Source of the DNA: Cyanobacteria bacterium REEB67
GTDB taxonomy: Bacteria > Cyanobacteriota > Vampirovibrionia > Obscuribacterales > Obscuribacteraceae
Reading direction: 5' to 3'
DNA: 64,000 nucleotides
Assembly (NCBI GenBank): GCA_018971775.1
Contig: JAGXAB010000018.1
Coordinates: 1-64,000 of the forward strand
Below, piece after piece: positions 26,005 through 34,897 of the stretch (position 1 is its first letter; each line of letters opens with the position of its first letter). The translations under genes and the position numbers were made by a program. Below the pieces are notes generated by a model. That model saw only the letters and a program-made list of their open reading frames with translations, did no database searches and had not been told where the DNA came from.

Positions 26005-27132
26005 CTAACCCTTCAAGAAGTCCATGAAGCTTATTTTACTGGCCTTGAAATCCGCCGATGGCCGGGCCAGATTATCTTTCACTCCAAGATCGACCGGCAC
26101 CTCAAGAAATGCCGGCATCGCCCCCTGTAAAAATGCTTGCAGAACATTTTCAAGTGACTCGCCAGCCTGCATTTTGTGGCTATATTGATAGCCGGCCAAT
26201 AAGGCCATATTGCTAAAACCGAGTTCAGAAGTCCCGGTCGGCTGACCGCCAACAGACTCATGAGCATTATTGTTGATCAGCAGATGTCTGACCCGGGCCC
26301 CGCTCTTACCGGCGCTGAGCAAGCTGCCCAGATGCATAAGCAAGGCACCGTCACCATCGATACAAATGACCTCTCGGTCCGGCTGACCGAGGGCGATACC
26401 GACAGCTATCGGCAGGGCATGGCCCATCGCTCCGACATTGAGGAAGTCGCTGGCGAAGCCCTGCCCAAGGGTCTGACGTGCTTCATAGAGTACCCGACCA
26501 TTAAATCCGGTGCTGGCGACGACTGCTTCGTTACCTGGCAACTTTGCCAGAAGGGCCAGGATGACGTCGTCTCGACGCAGACCATGCGTAGGTGCAGGCG
26601 GTGCGATCGGAGAGCTCGCCTTGTCGAAACTAGCCGCTGCCACCACCAGCGCCACCGGTGCATTGCTCTCGAGCGACGATTGCACGGCGCCTTTGATCAA
26701 AGTGGAAAGGTCTTCTTCATCACCGCTAATGACTATAAAAGGTATCGACATCGCTTTCAGCATATCGAGGGTGGCCGCTCCCATCGCCACGTGCTGCGGC
26801 TCGTCCTGGACGCCAGGTTGGCCGCGATGACCGATCATAAGCAGGACCGGCAGACCGTAGACTTTGTGGTGAGTCAGCGACATGAGCGGATTGACGGCAT
26901 TGCCCAAACCGGAGTTTTGCATGTAGACCAGCGGCACCTTGCCGGTGGCCAGATGATAACCGGCTGCCAGCGCCACCGCTGCCCCTTCACTTGCGGTAAT
27001 GTGATGCTTGTCGGCACTGACACTGACCTGTAGATGCGTCAAAAATTCCTTGAGCAGGGAGTCCGGTACGCCTGTGTAAAAGTCGACTCCAGCCGACTGT
27101 AGATCAGTCAATAATCGATCCGGCTTGATCAT
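26005..27132 (-). CDS. aepY: phosphonopyruvate decarboxylase
   Basis: 375 residues of the thiamine-diphosphate family. It decarboxylates phosphonopyruvate to phosphonoacetaldehyde, the step that drives phosphonate synthesis forward. Matching motifs are GVDFYTGVPDSLLKEF at the N-terminus, the conserved glutamate in ITASEGAAVALAAGYH, QNSGLGNAVNPL, the ThDP loop CIDGDGALLMHLGSL and LLINNNAHESVGGQPT. The longer open frame to 27276 would overlap the upstream gene; ATG 27132 gives the family N-terminus. It lies 75 bp downstream of the PEP mutase gene on the same strand, which makes the pair functionally firm. Confidence 0.93.
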   Translation of the reverse strand: MIKPDRLLTDLQSAGVDFYTGVPDSLLKEFLTHLQVSVSADKHHITASEGAAVALAAGYHLATGKVPLVYMQNSGLGNAVNPLMSLTHHKVYGLPVLLMIGHRGQPGVQDEPQHVAMGAATLDMLKAMSIPFIVISGDEEDLSTLIKGAVQSSLESNAPVALVVAAASFDKASSPIAPPAPTHGLRRDDVILALLAKLPGNEAVVASTGFNGRVLYEARQTLGQGFASDFLNVGAMGHALPIAVGIALGQPDREVICIDGDGALLMHLGSLLSAGKSGARVRHLLINNNAHESVGGQPTGTSELGFSNMALLAGYQYSHKMQAGESLENVLQAFLQGAMPAFLEVPVDLGVKDNLARPSADFKASKISFMDFLKG

Positions 27133-27206
27133 GGCGCGCCCTTTCAAAATGCACAGATAAAGACTGACGAATTGACTGACTCTTAATTGCCAGTCGAAAT
27201 AAAATA

Positions 27207-28508
27207 TTAGCCGCCGGGGAAGAGATTGACCAGCTCGCTTACCGGCATCAACTCTTTTTCGACCGATTGCGAACAACCGCGGGTGAGGATCTCACGTGCA
27301 GTGGAGATCATAGAGGGATAGGCGCTGCGCAGCATATGATTGGCGTAGATGATTATGGTGGCGCCGGCTTTCACAAGCTCGGTGTCAGGCACGGCATTGT
27401 AGGTGCTGGGTACCACCACCAGCGGTGCCATGTGTCCGGCCGCCCGGAAGCGCCGGCAAAATTCCAAAATTTCCGCACCGTCTTTGCTCTTGCTGTGAAT
27501 CATGATGCCGTCGGCGCCAGCTTCGAGATAGGCTTCCGCTCTCGTAAAAGCGTCCTCCATACCCTTATTCAAAATCAGACTTTCGACCCGGGCAATAATC
27601 ATAAACTCTTTGGTAATCTGTTTCTTTTTACCCTGGCTGATCTTGTAGCAAAAGCTCGGTATGTCATCTTGCACGGCCTCGATCGGGCCGTCGTCAAAGA
27701 GCGAATTGCGCTTCAAGCCGACCTTGTCTTCGATGACTACGGCCGAGACGCCAAGCCGCTCCAGCGACTTGACAGTAAAAACAAAATGCTCGGTCAAACC
27801 GCCGCTGTCACCGTCGAAAATAATCGGCTTGGTGGTGCTTTCTAAAATGTCATTGATCGTGGCCAGGCGCGAAGTCTTATCGACGTACTCTATATCGGGC
27901 TTGCCTTTAGCAGCCGAATCGGTGAGCGAGCTGAGCCAGATGCCGTCGTATTCAAGGTGGGCATGATCGGTGTCGACCGATAAATTTTCGATGATATGCG
28001 CGGTCAAACCATTGTGAGCTTCCATCAGCTTTACCGGGCACTTGGCCGTGAGCAAGCGTCTGAATCTCTCCATGCGACTGGAGGGCGTGGTACCGATCGC
28101 CTTCAACTGTTCGTTCAGGGTCAGCGAAGAAATACTGCGCGTGTAGGGGATTTCGACGAGTTCGCCCTGCCAGCCTTTGAGTACCTCGATTACTTTGTCG
28201 CGCGTCTCTCGCTGCGGACCTTCCTTCCAGTCGTCGCCATGCACAACATAATCGGGCTTGAGCCGCAACAAATTCTCGGTGTAATCGAGGGTCTCCTGTC
28301 CGACTACGGTTTCGACACCCTTGATACTTTCGACGATAATCCTGCGCTGATCGAAGGTGAGAAAGGGCAGGCGATGAAAAGCCGCGACCGCTTTGTCGGA
28401 TAATAATCCGACCGTCACCTCACCGAGTGCCTGGGCATGCTTGATCACGTTAAGATGGCCTGGGTGAATCAAATCGGCGCACATGGCCACATAGACTTTT
28501 TTGGGCAT
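27207..28508 (-). CDS. aepX: PEP mutase with N-terminal cytidylyltransferase domain
   Basis: 433 residues, two domains. Residues 1-135 form a TagD/CCT-type cytidylyltransferase: CADLIHPGHLNVIKHA has the HxGH motif and YTRSISS the RTxGIST-like motif. Residues about 150-433 are phosphoenolpyruvate mutase: FDGDSGG, the catalytic loop EDKVGLKRNSLF (family EDKxGxKxNS) and ADGIMIHSKSKD. The mutase turns PEP into phosphonopyruvate, the first C-P bond step. The fused domain suggests that a later phosphonate is activated by CTP. GAGGA precedes the ATG. First gene of a pair with the decarboxylase. Confidence 0.93.
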   Translation of the reverse strand: MPKKVYVAMCADLIHPGHLNVIKHAQALGEVTVGLLSDKAVAAFHRLPFLTFDQRRIIVESIKGVETVVGQETLDYTENLLRLKPDYVVHGDDWKEGPQRETRDKVIEVLKGWQGELVEIPYTRSISSLTLNEQLKAIGTTPSSRMERFRRLLTAKCPVKLMEAHNGLTAHIIENLSVDTDHAHLEYDGIWLSSLTDSAAKGKPDIEYVDKTSRLATINDILESTTKPIIFDGDSGGLTEHFVFTVKSLERLGVSAVVIEDKVGLKRNSLFDDGPIEAVQDDIPSFCYKISQGKKKQITKEFMIIARVESLILNKGMEDAFTRAEAYLEAGADGIMIHSKSKDGAEILEFCRRFRAAGHMAPLVVVPSTYNAVPDTELVKAGATIIIYANHMLRSAYPSMISTAREILTRGCSQSVEKELMPVSELVNLFPGG

Positions 28509-28673
28509 GATTCCTCGTTAACAAGTTGATAGCAGGGCGGGCAGTTGTGGGTATAGTGGCCTTAGTGGCATGATGTCAGCGACGACTGACGAGTACATAC
28601 CCGAGCCCAGGGCAATATAGACAGCAATATCGACCGTAATTACGCCAAGCGAAGCAGACTGAGCAAACATATT

Positions 28674-28967
28674 ATGAATAATCCAATACCGCCCCTATTA
28701 TCCAATTGCCTGGCACTCTTTGCAATTTACTACCTGCTCATGCCCGCTCCAGCCTACGGCTATTTCGACCTTGGCACAGGTACTTATATTATCCAGATGG
28801 TGCTCGGTTTTGGAGCGGCGGTCTGGCTGTCTTTGCGCACGTCATGGATACGTTTCGACCGCAAAAAAAAGACAGGTGGCCTCGCTTCCCCCGACGCGGC
28901 CTTGAATAATAGCGCCCATGCCCCGCAGGGCATAGAGGATCGCTTGACCGATGGCGAATCTAAATAA
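28674..28967 (+). CDS. small membrane protein of the 'YLDPGSGS'-like type
   Basis: 97 residues. A signal-type hydrophobic N-terminus (LALFAIYYLLMPAPAYG) is followed by a helix preceded by YFDLGTGTYIIQMVLGFGAAVWL, then a basic, polar tail. The pattern (an aromatic-Asp-x-Gly-x-Gly-x motif at the start of a helix) resembles a family of small membrane proteins found near cell-envelope sugar and alkaline phosphatase/sulfatase-type genes. It sits rightward between the two leftward halves of the phosphonate cluster. It may belong to that system, but nothing in it shows a catalytic site. Confidence 0.65.
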   Translation: MNNPIPPLLSNCLALFAIYYLLMPAPAYGYFDLGTGTYIIQMVLGFGAAVWLSLRTSWIRFDRKKKTGGLASPDAALNNSAHAPQGIEDRLTDGESK

Positions 28968-29002
28968 CTGAAGCTTTTGCCCCGCTATCTAAACATAAGC
29001 AC

Positions 29003-30379
29003 TCAACTTTGGCGTCCGGCCCTGGCTTTCAGGCTTTTATAGATCTCGCCGGGCTGGCGATTGGAAGGGAACTGCTCAAAGAGATGGCAGACGACCTGGC
29101 AATCCGCTTCGACCGCCCGCGGCTCATATGGCACCACCCAGTCCGGCCATGCCAGACCGGCATTTTTGACCTTGGTGCACAAATAAGGCTGATTGCCCGG
29201 ACGGAAGAGGACATCGGCAAAGACTCTGACAAACTCTTCTTTGGACCGGCGCATTAACTGACGGTGTTCGGCGAAGCGCCCGGAGACGCTATCGAGAGAA
29301 AGCAGGGTGTGCGCCGGCGAAGTGGTTTTCTTCTCCAGATAAGTGTCGATGTCGAGGATAAATTCCTTGCTTACCGGATTGCCACTGGCCAGCAAGACTT
29401 TATTGAAAGTGATGAAGCCGGCTCCGGTCAGACCGCCCAGCCCTTTGCAGGAACTGAACATGGTCACGTCGGCGAGTTCATGGTGGTCTTCGAGATTAAT
29501 CGAGCCGGTGGCGTCGACCATCAACTTAGCCCCGGATTTGAGAGCAAAGTCCTTGACCAGGGGCAGATCGAGGGCGAAAGCATCGGCAGTTTCGGTATAA
29601 GCGCAGACGATCCAGTCAAATTTTGAAATCTTTTGCTCGCCGGCAGCCTGATCGAATTCTTCCCAGGTCATCGCTTCGACAGCGCTCAGAGAAAGCTTCT
29701 GCGCTTTTACTTCGATCATCGAAAGCATACGTTTGCTGTAATAGCCGGTGGTGAGGACCAGGACACGACCGGTCAAAAAATTCGTCGTCGCCACTTCGAT
29801 AGCCGTAGTGGCCGATCCCGGCACCGCCACGATCGTGTCTTGACCGGCGAGCGCCAGGATGCGGCTCAAGACGCGACCGGTCACCTCCTGATAATGACTG
29901 TCGGATCGCGAAAAAACTGGCTCGATATCGATTAGATTTTCGGGATGGAGATTGGTCGGACCCGGCGTCAGTAGACATTTTTTCGAATTGCGCCCGAGCA
30001 CGATTGAGCCCATGGCCCGTCCACGCATGTCCTCGGAGGAAATATTCTCAGTGCGCTCGAGGCTGACGATTTCGATTTGGCTGACAGCATTGAAGTTTGG
30101 TCCCGAATGGACCAGACAATCGGCTCTGTGCTCTTTCAAAAAAGCATCTTCAATCAGCCAGGGACCCTCGATCACTTCATCGACATATTTAAGAGCGAGC
30201 AATATTTCCTTGCGCTCTTCAAAGTTTAACTCCGGGTGATATCCCTTGTATTTGAGCACCTCTTGATCACTGGTCAAGACGACGACAACGTGGCCGCCGA
30301 GTGCCTTTGCCTGTTTCAGCAAGCGCACATGTCCATGATGGAGCAGACAAACGGACATATCGACAAAAATGCGCTTCAC
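29003..30379 (-). CDS. cytidylyltransferase domain fused to 2-aminoethylphosphonate transaminase-like domain
   Basis: 458 residues. Residues 1-130 are a second TagD/CCT-type cytidylyltransferase: SVCLLHHGHVRLLKQA carries HxGH and RTENISSED the RTxGIST-like motif. Residues about 134-458 are a class V (PLP) transaminase of the AEP:pyruvate type: LLTPGPTNLHPEN, VPGSATTAIEVA, LMVDATGS, and the PLP lysine in FSSCKGLGGLTGAGFI. Predicted jobs are phosphonoacetaldehyde to 2-aminoethylphosphonate, and CMP transfer from CTP to the product. Start GTG 30379 with GGAAGAG upstream. It is the same CTP-domain idea as in the mutase, in a different partner, which points to a CMP-AEP route. Confidence 0.88.
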   Translation of the reverse strand: MKRIFVDMSVCLLHHGHVRLLKQAKALGGHVVVVLTSDQEVLKYKGYHPELNFEERKEILLALKYVDEVIEGPWLIEDAFLKEHRADCLVHSGPNFNAVSQIEIVSLERTENISSEDMRGRAMGSIVLGRNSKKCLLTPGPTNLHPENLIDIEPVFSRSDSHYQEVTGRVLSRILALAGQDTIVAVPGSATTAIEVATTNFLTGRVLVLTTGYYSKRMLSMIEVKAQKLSLSAVEAMTWEEFDQAAGEQKISKFDWIVCAYTETADAFALDLPLVKDFALKSGAKLMVDATGSINLEDHHELADVTMFSSCKGLGGLTGAGFITFNKVLLASGNPVSKEFILDIDTYLEKKTTSPAHTLLSLDSVSGRFAEHRQLMRRSKEEFVRVFADVLFRPGNQPYLCTKVKNAGLAWPDWVVPYEPRAVEADCQVVCHLFEQFPSNRQPGEIYKSLKARAGRQS

Positions 30380-30426
30380 TGATTCTCTTCCGGCAGAACG
30401 CCAATAATGGACACTACGATCTGAAT

Positions 30427-31200
30427 TTACACCTTAAAACTATAGGTCTTACCGGGTTCGCGCTCCAGGTCAGGCGGATAGCTGGCCCGCTTGTCGGCAA
30501 AATACTTCTCGCGATGATCGCCTTCACTGGCGCGGTTATAGGTCAGATAGAGATTGCGCCTTTGTTTATCAGTCAAATTAGGCTTGGACTGGTGTGGTAC
30601 GAAGCAATCGAAAAAGGCGACGTCGCCGGGCGCCATCGGATATTTTACAAACTCTACTCCTGCCAGTTGTTCATCGGTAAGAGGCTTCCAGCGCTGACCA
30701 ATCAAACCGCGGGTGTGATGACCGGAGGAAAGCTCGAGGCAGCCATTTGCCTCGTTGCTGTCGTCGATCGTGACCAGCACCGAAATAAAGTATTTGCAGT
30801 AATCATCCCAGCCGGGCTGGATATCTTGATGCGCCTCAAAGCCACCAGCGCCGGGCAACTTGAAATTGATTTTTTCCTTGAAGAGGATAGCTGGCTCACC
30901 AAGTAGTTGAGCCACACAATCAATCATCTTAGGAGCGAGAACGAGTGCTTTCAGGTCGTCCTGGTAATCGACAAATTTTTCGATACGTGAAAGAATACGG
31001 CCGCCGCCTTTAATCAAACTATCTTCGAAATAAGACATCTGCTTACCGGTCTCGGAAGCCCTCTCGACGAGCTGATCGATACCGCGCGAAAGCCGCTCCA
31101 CTTCGACCGTATCGTACATTTGGCGGATGACGACAAAACCATCGCGCTGGAAGTCCTGAATTTGAGTCTTATTGAGAGGGCCAGCCTTCATACAATCCAT
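30427..31200 (-). CDS. PhnY-like 2-aminoethylphosphonate dioxygenase (PhyH superfamily)
   Basis: 257 residues, an Fe(II)/2-oxoglutarate oxygenase. GGGRILSRIEKFV, LFKEKINFKLPGAGGFEAHQD, NGCLELSSGHHTRGLIG, and HQSKPNLTDKQRRNLYLTYN follow the PhnY/TmpA family closely. The metal triad is HxD (in EAHQD) with the later His of VPHQS, and the Arg of QRRNLY binds 2-oxoglutarate. PhnY hydroxylates 2-AEP at C1. PhnZ, which would then cut the C-P bond, is absent here, so I infer a biosynthetic role: making 1-hydroxy-2-aminoethylphosphonate for surface decoration. It lies 47 bp upstream of the transaminase gene and 49 bp downstream of murF. Confidence 0.87.
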   Translation of the reverse strand: MDCMKAGPLNKTQIQDFQRDGFVVIRQMYDTVEVERLSRGIDQLVERASETGKQMSYFEDSLIKGGGRILSRIEKFVDYQDDLKALVLAPKMIDCVAQLLGEPAILFKEKINFKLPGAGGFEAHQDIQPGWDDYCKYFISVLVTIDDSNEANGCLELSSGHHTRGLIGQRWKPLTDEQLAGVEFVKYPMAPGDVAFFDCFVPHQSKPNLTDKQRRNLYLTYNRASEGDHREKYFADKRASYPPDLEREPGKTYSFKV

Positions 31201-31249
31201 ACCCTTGCGCTAGGCGGTTGGGGAGCGTTTGTCTTTACGCCACTATTTA

Positions 31250-32716
31250 TCACACCAGCAATTCTTTGACCAGCTCATAGAGCTCGGTGCCGTGAGAACC
31301 TTTGACCATTACGCAGCAATCTTCACGCATCAGCTGCTTCAATGTTTCCCGTGCTTCCCTTCGATCGTTGAGGGACAAAATCTCAAACTTCGCACCATTT
31401 GCACCACCGGCGATGCGAGCCGCCTGCGAGCCGACTGTCATCAACATCGATATCGGTTTGTCCTTGAGCCATTGACCGAGATCATCATGAAGACTATCGC
31501 TGAAATCGCCAAGCTCGAGCATTTCACCGAGGACGACGATCTTGCTGGCCTGGGGGAAAGCTTCACGGCTGAGGATGGCCTCAACGGCGCAGCGCACAGA
31601 GTCGGGATTGCTGTTATAAGATTCATCGATCAAGAGAGCACCGGAAGTGGTGCCGACGGCATTGCCGCGTCCTTCTACGGCGCGCCAGGTTTCGAGGCCG
31701 CGAGCGACCTCTGTCGGCGTCAATCCGGCACAGAGAGCGGCTTGCACCGCACACCAGGCGTCTTGTAAAAGAACGCTGCCGTGGGCGTGTACTTTGTACG
31801 GTATGGATTCGAGACCGGCGGCGTCGCAATATGTAAAGGTCGTGCTGGTCGCATCGGCCGCTACTATCTTAAAACTGGCCTGGGGAAAGGCCATAATTTT
31901 ACCTTCCAGGCCCTCGCCCAGCCCGTTATCGATATAGGTCCGGTGGGCCTCGCTGACCAGCAAACCATCGGCTTGGCCGAGTATAGCCACGCCTTTTTTG
32001 CGATCCAGATACGGCAGGAGTTCGCATTTTGCTTTAGCAATATTTTCCCGGGAACCGAGCAATTCGATGTGAGCCACCCCGACACAGGTGATGATGCCGA
32101 TATCAGGCCTGGCGCAAGCTGCCAGCTCGGCTATTTGGCCAAGACCGCGCATGCCCATCTCGAGTACCAGTACTTCAGTATCGAGGGGCATTGAAAGGAT
32201 GGTTTTCGGTACGCCGATTTCGTTATTTTCATTGAGCGCCGACTTGTGCAGACGGCGGGCCTGTCCAAAAACGGCGGCACACATCTCCTTGGTGGTCGTC
32301 TTGCCGGAGGAGCCGGTCACTGCCACCACCACCGGTTTTACCCACTGGCGATAATGCGTCGCTAATTGCTGGTATGCAAGCAGACTGTCGGGAACGGCAA
32401 TGACAAAAAATGTCGCGGCCCGCACGTCTTCTTCCATGTATTTTTGCAGAGAAGCAAGTACGGACGATGCCTGAGCGGAGCTGATAATCGCTCCGGAAGC
32501 ACCGGCCAGTGCAGCGTCTTTGACAAAGTCGTGACCGTCGAAACGCTCACCCTTGATGGCCAGATAGACAAGGCCGGCCTGGGCCTGGCGCGAATCGGTG
32601 CAAATCTCGTAGCTCGAGCTGAGTGATGTGTTTTGACTCGTGCAGCTCAGATCGCCGCTCACCAGAGTAGCGTTTGGTAAATCGGTCAGCTCATCGCGGG
32701 AGAAAAATGCGGCCAT
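31250..32716 (-). CDS. murF: UDP-N-acetylmuramoyl-tripeptide--D-alanyl-D-alanine ligase
   Basis: 488 residues. It adds D-Ala-D-Ala to the UDP-MurNAc-tripeptide, the last cytoplasmic step of the peptidoglycan pentapeptide. ATP P-loop VVAVTGSSGKTTTKEM, NNEIGVPKTIL (MurF signature), LEMGMRGLGQI, and IDESYNSNPDSVRCAV confirm MurF rather than other Mur ligases. No mraY or murE lies beside it; instead the phosphonate genes follow at once, so it may head a mixed envelope operon. Confidence 0.95.
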   Translation of the reverse strand: MAAFFSRDELTDLPNATLVSGDLSCTSQNTSLSSSYEICTDSRQAQAGLVYLAIKGERFDGHDFVKDAALAGASGAIISSAQASSVLASLQKYMEEDVRAATFFVIAVPDSLLAYQQLATHYRQWVKPVVVAVTGSSGKTTTKEMCAAVFGQARRLHKSALNENNEIGVPKTILSMPLDTEVLVLEMGMRGLGQIAELAACARPDIGIITCVGVAHIELLGSRENIAKAKCELLPYLDRKKGVAILGQADGLLVSEAHRTYIDNGLGEGLEGKIMAFPQASFKIVAADATSTTFTYCDAAGLESIPYKVHAHGSVLLQDAWCAVQAALCAGLTPTEVARGLETWRAVEGRGNAVGTTSGALLIDESYNSNPDSVRCAVEAILSREAFPQASKIVVLGEMLELGDFSDSLHDDLGQWLKDKPISMLMTVGSQAARIAGGANGAKFEILSLNDRREARETLKQLMREDCCVMVKGSHGTELYELVKELLV

Positions 32717-32784
32717 ACTTTTCTAATCTAATGCCAGTGCCAGTGCCTGTGAATACAATTATTGTACGGGGTCGATAGTGAGAA

Positions 32785-34083
32785 TCAGTCTTTTTTGAGC
32801 TTGGACCAGATATTACCGAGGAAGCCGGCTTTCCTGCCGTTGTCATCATTGCTCGGCGGTGATGTGGATGTGATGGCCGCCGCTTCCGGGGGCAGATCCT
32901 TCAAGACTTCGTGCAATTCGGAGCCGGTACGAGCGCACATTTTAAGAGCGGTGGCGCACTGGCTCTGCTTGAGCATGCCTTCCGCCACCAGGGACTGACC
33001 CTGAAGAGCTGCGGCAATGAGCTTCTTACTGACCATTTCTTTAGTTAAGATCACTTCGGCGATTGACACATTGAGCTGCCTTCCGAGCGATTGAGCCCGG
33101 TTGAAATCATCGCCGGTGAGGACACCGGATTGCATGAGCAATTCGAGGACGGTGTTGACCTTTTCTACTTCATCCTGACGCGATGAGCGCTCTTCCATGA
33201 CGGCATCGATAGTGATACCGCGCGAATGTGCCTGACGCAAAATTTCGGCCGCTTGCAGGCCGCTCAGTTGACCCTCATTGACCATATTTTGCAGACGAAG
33301 ACTTTCGTCCACTACGGTAGCCGGCACCATGCCTGATTGGATAAAGACTTCGCCGATTTTTTGATTTTCGGCCAGGCCGATTTCAATCGCCGAAATTTTA
33401 TCGCCTTCGGTGACGATGCCAGCCTGGGTGAGCAAATCGCCAAACTTGATATTGTCCCGGCCAAGCGGCCGAAAAGCACCGGTGTCGAAGAGCGATTGCT
33501 CGAGACTGGTTTGTTTTTTAGAAACGTTTTTGAGACTGTTGATCGCCTGCTCGAAAGTAATCTTGCCGTCGCGAATCAGAACCTGGGCGGTGAGCGCCGA
33601 TTGCAACAGAGTCGAGGTGAGGGCGCGGTTCAAAACAAGACAGCGTCCAAGCGGGAGACTATTTTCCTGGCTCTGCCAGATAGCCTGCTCGAGGATGGTG
33701 CGCTCGACAAGACCGGCTGCGACCAGGAGTTCGCCAAGCTCGCCGGCATTGTGATTTTCGATCACTTCCGGCGGCGTCCAGCCAAGGCGTTTAAAAGCCT
33801 CGTCGAGGGCAATCTTGCCTTTGATCGACACGTTTATCGCTTTGATGCCGAATTCGTTTGAGATGGCACCCTGGCGAATCAATTGCTGCACGGAAATCGC
33901 TGCGTCAAGGTCGCGTTCGGAGAGTTCACCGATACTCATCAGCACTCGACCAAGCGGTGTCTGCGAGTTTTTGGATACTTTGAGCGCTTCCAAAAGAACT
34001 TCCTGACGGATGACATTAGCAGCCACCAGTAGTTCGCCTATTCTTTTCGGTCCTTGCCGTCTACCTGTTATTTCCATCGCCAC
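32785..34083 (-). CDS. four-unit MshEN-like repeat protein
   Basis: 432 residues made of four copies of one unit of about 60 residues at period about 100 (14-74, 115-174, 213-273, 311-370). Each has a GELLVAAxxV-type helix, a PLGR/xIGE turn, a short (I)GEL(S)-type stretch and a helical end. The pattern looks like the N-terminal domain of GspE/MshE ATPases, which in MshE binds c-di-GMP, but no ATPase follows; the C-terminus is a short linker ending KAGFLGNIWSKLKKD. A c-di-GMP or partner-binding scaffold is possible. The key Arg/Leu pattern for c-di-GMP is only partly visible. Confidence 0.6.
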   Translation of the reverse strand: MAMEITGRRQGPKRIGELLVAANVIRQEVLLEALKVSKNSQTPLGRVLMSIGELSERDLDAAISVQQLIRQGAISNEFGIKAINVSIKGKIALDEAFKRLGWTPPEVIENHNAGELGELLVAAGLVERTILEQAIWQSQENSLPLGRCLVLNRALTSTLLQSALTAQVLIRDGKITFEQAINSLKNVSKKQTSLEQSLFDTGAFRPLGRDNIKFGDLLTQAGIVTEGDKISAIEIGLAENQKIGEVFIQSGMVPATVVDESLRLQNMVNEGQLSGLQAAEILRQAHSRGITIDAVMEERSSRQDEVEKVNTVLELLMQSGVLTGDDFNRAQSLGRQLNVSIAEVILTKEMVSKKLIAAALQGQSLVAEGMLKQSQCATALKMCARTGSELHEVLKDLPPEAAAITSTSPPSNDDNGRKAGFLGNIWSKLKKD

Positions 34084-34310
34084 TTTCTGACAGTTATCAA
34101 TTTAGTGCTGTTAGCCTTTTTGACACATATGCAGGACCGGGCCCGAGCGGCTCGATCTACATGCCTAGTCTAGCAATTCATACCCACTAATATCGCTGTT
34201 CACTCGTTCCTTGCGAAGCAACTCTAACAATTAACTGACCACAAACCTCAAGTCACAGCGGATTTGAGACCTTTGGCCAGCAAAGCGACAAGCAAGCGCT
34301 ACCAATAGAA

Positions 34311-34345
34311 ATGCACCTGACCCTTATTACAGGAATCAGGTGCAT
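34311..34345 (-). terminator. hairpin downstream of the small secreted protein array
   Basis: ATGCACCTGA (34311-34320) pairs with TCAGGTGCAT (34336-34345), with a 15-base loop, about 60 bases beyond the last gene of the array. Only a weak T-rich tract follows on the minus strand (TTTCTATT), so termination is probable but not certain. The rest of 34084-34405 holds nothing else I can support. Confidence 0.5.
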
Positions 34346-34405
34346 GCCTTTAGCCAAGTTATTTCGTCTTCTAAGTCACGGTGGGCACAGGAGTGCTTCT
34401 AGAGC

Positions 34406-34855
34406 TTAGTAGTTGTCGTCGTAAGGAACAACGAAACCTTTACCCTGGAAGAGCATACTGTGGCTGCCGGAGTGAGGGCTGGGATAGCCGATGAAACCGT
34501 GCTTAATACCATAGCCGGCGCCGTGGAGAACGCCATAAGCGCTACCCGCGACAAGACCGGTTGGTCCACCGACGACGCCGCCGGCAACCATTTCATAAAC
34601 GCCATCTTCTTTACCGAGGTTGCGAGCAACCATTTTGGTACCACCGATCGCACCCTTGATGCCATCGGAGAAAGCGGCGGTCGGTACATCCCAGGCGGTT
34701 GTGACGGCCATTGAGACCAATCTGACCGGGAAGTACCACATTTCGTAAACTACCCGAGCTGATTCTGGACGCTCAGGATAGGCCATAGAAGGAGCTGCAA
34801 AACTCGCAACGAGTCCGGCGGCAGCCAAAAGGCCTGTAAGAAATTTCTTTTGCAT
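34406..34855 (-). CDS. small secreted glycine-rich protein, paralog A
   Basis: 149 residues with a signal peptide (cut after SMA-YPE). A glycine-zipper segment (about 90-115: GGVVGGPTGLVAG, then YGVLHG, YGIKHGF) may insert into or self-assemble on a membrane. It is the most divergent of four tandem paralogs; its tail lacks the shared KPFSxDSF ending and ends VVPYDDNY. ATG 34855 follows GGTGAGG, matching the GGTGGG/GGTAGG leaders of the sister genes. Function unknown. Confidence 0.7.
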   Translation of the reverse strand: MQKKFLTGLLAAAGLVASFAAPSMAYPERPESARVVYEMWYFPVRLVSMAVTTAWDVPTAAFSDGIKGAIGGTKMVARNLGKEDGVYEMVAGGVVGGPTGLVAGSAYGVLHGAGYGIKHGFIGYPSPHSGSHSMLFQGKGFVVPYDDNY

Positions 34856-34897
34856 TATCCTCACCATTTCTACTGGGAAAGTCCCGAGATCAAACTA

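Noticed and set aside
30427-31200. Phosphonate breakdown operon (PhnY/PhnZ)
   Set aside because: No PhnZ, phosphonatase or C-P lyase gene is visible; PEP mutase and the decarboxylase indicate synthesis.
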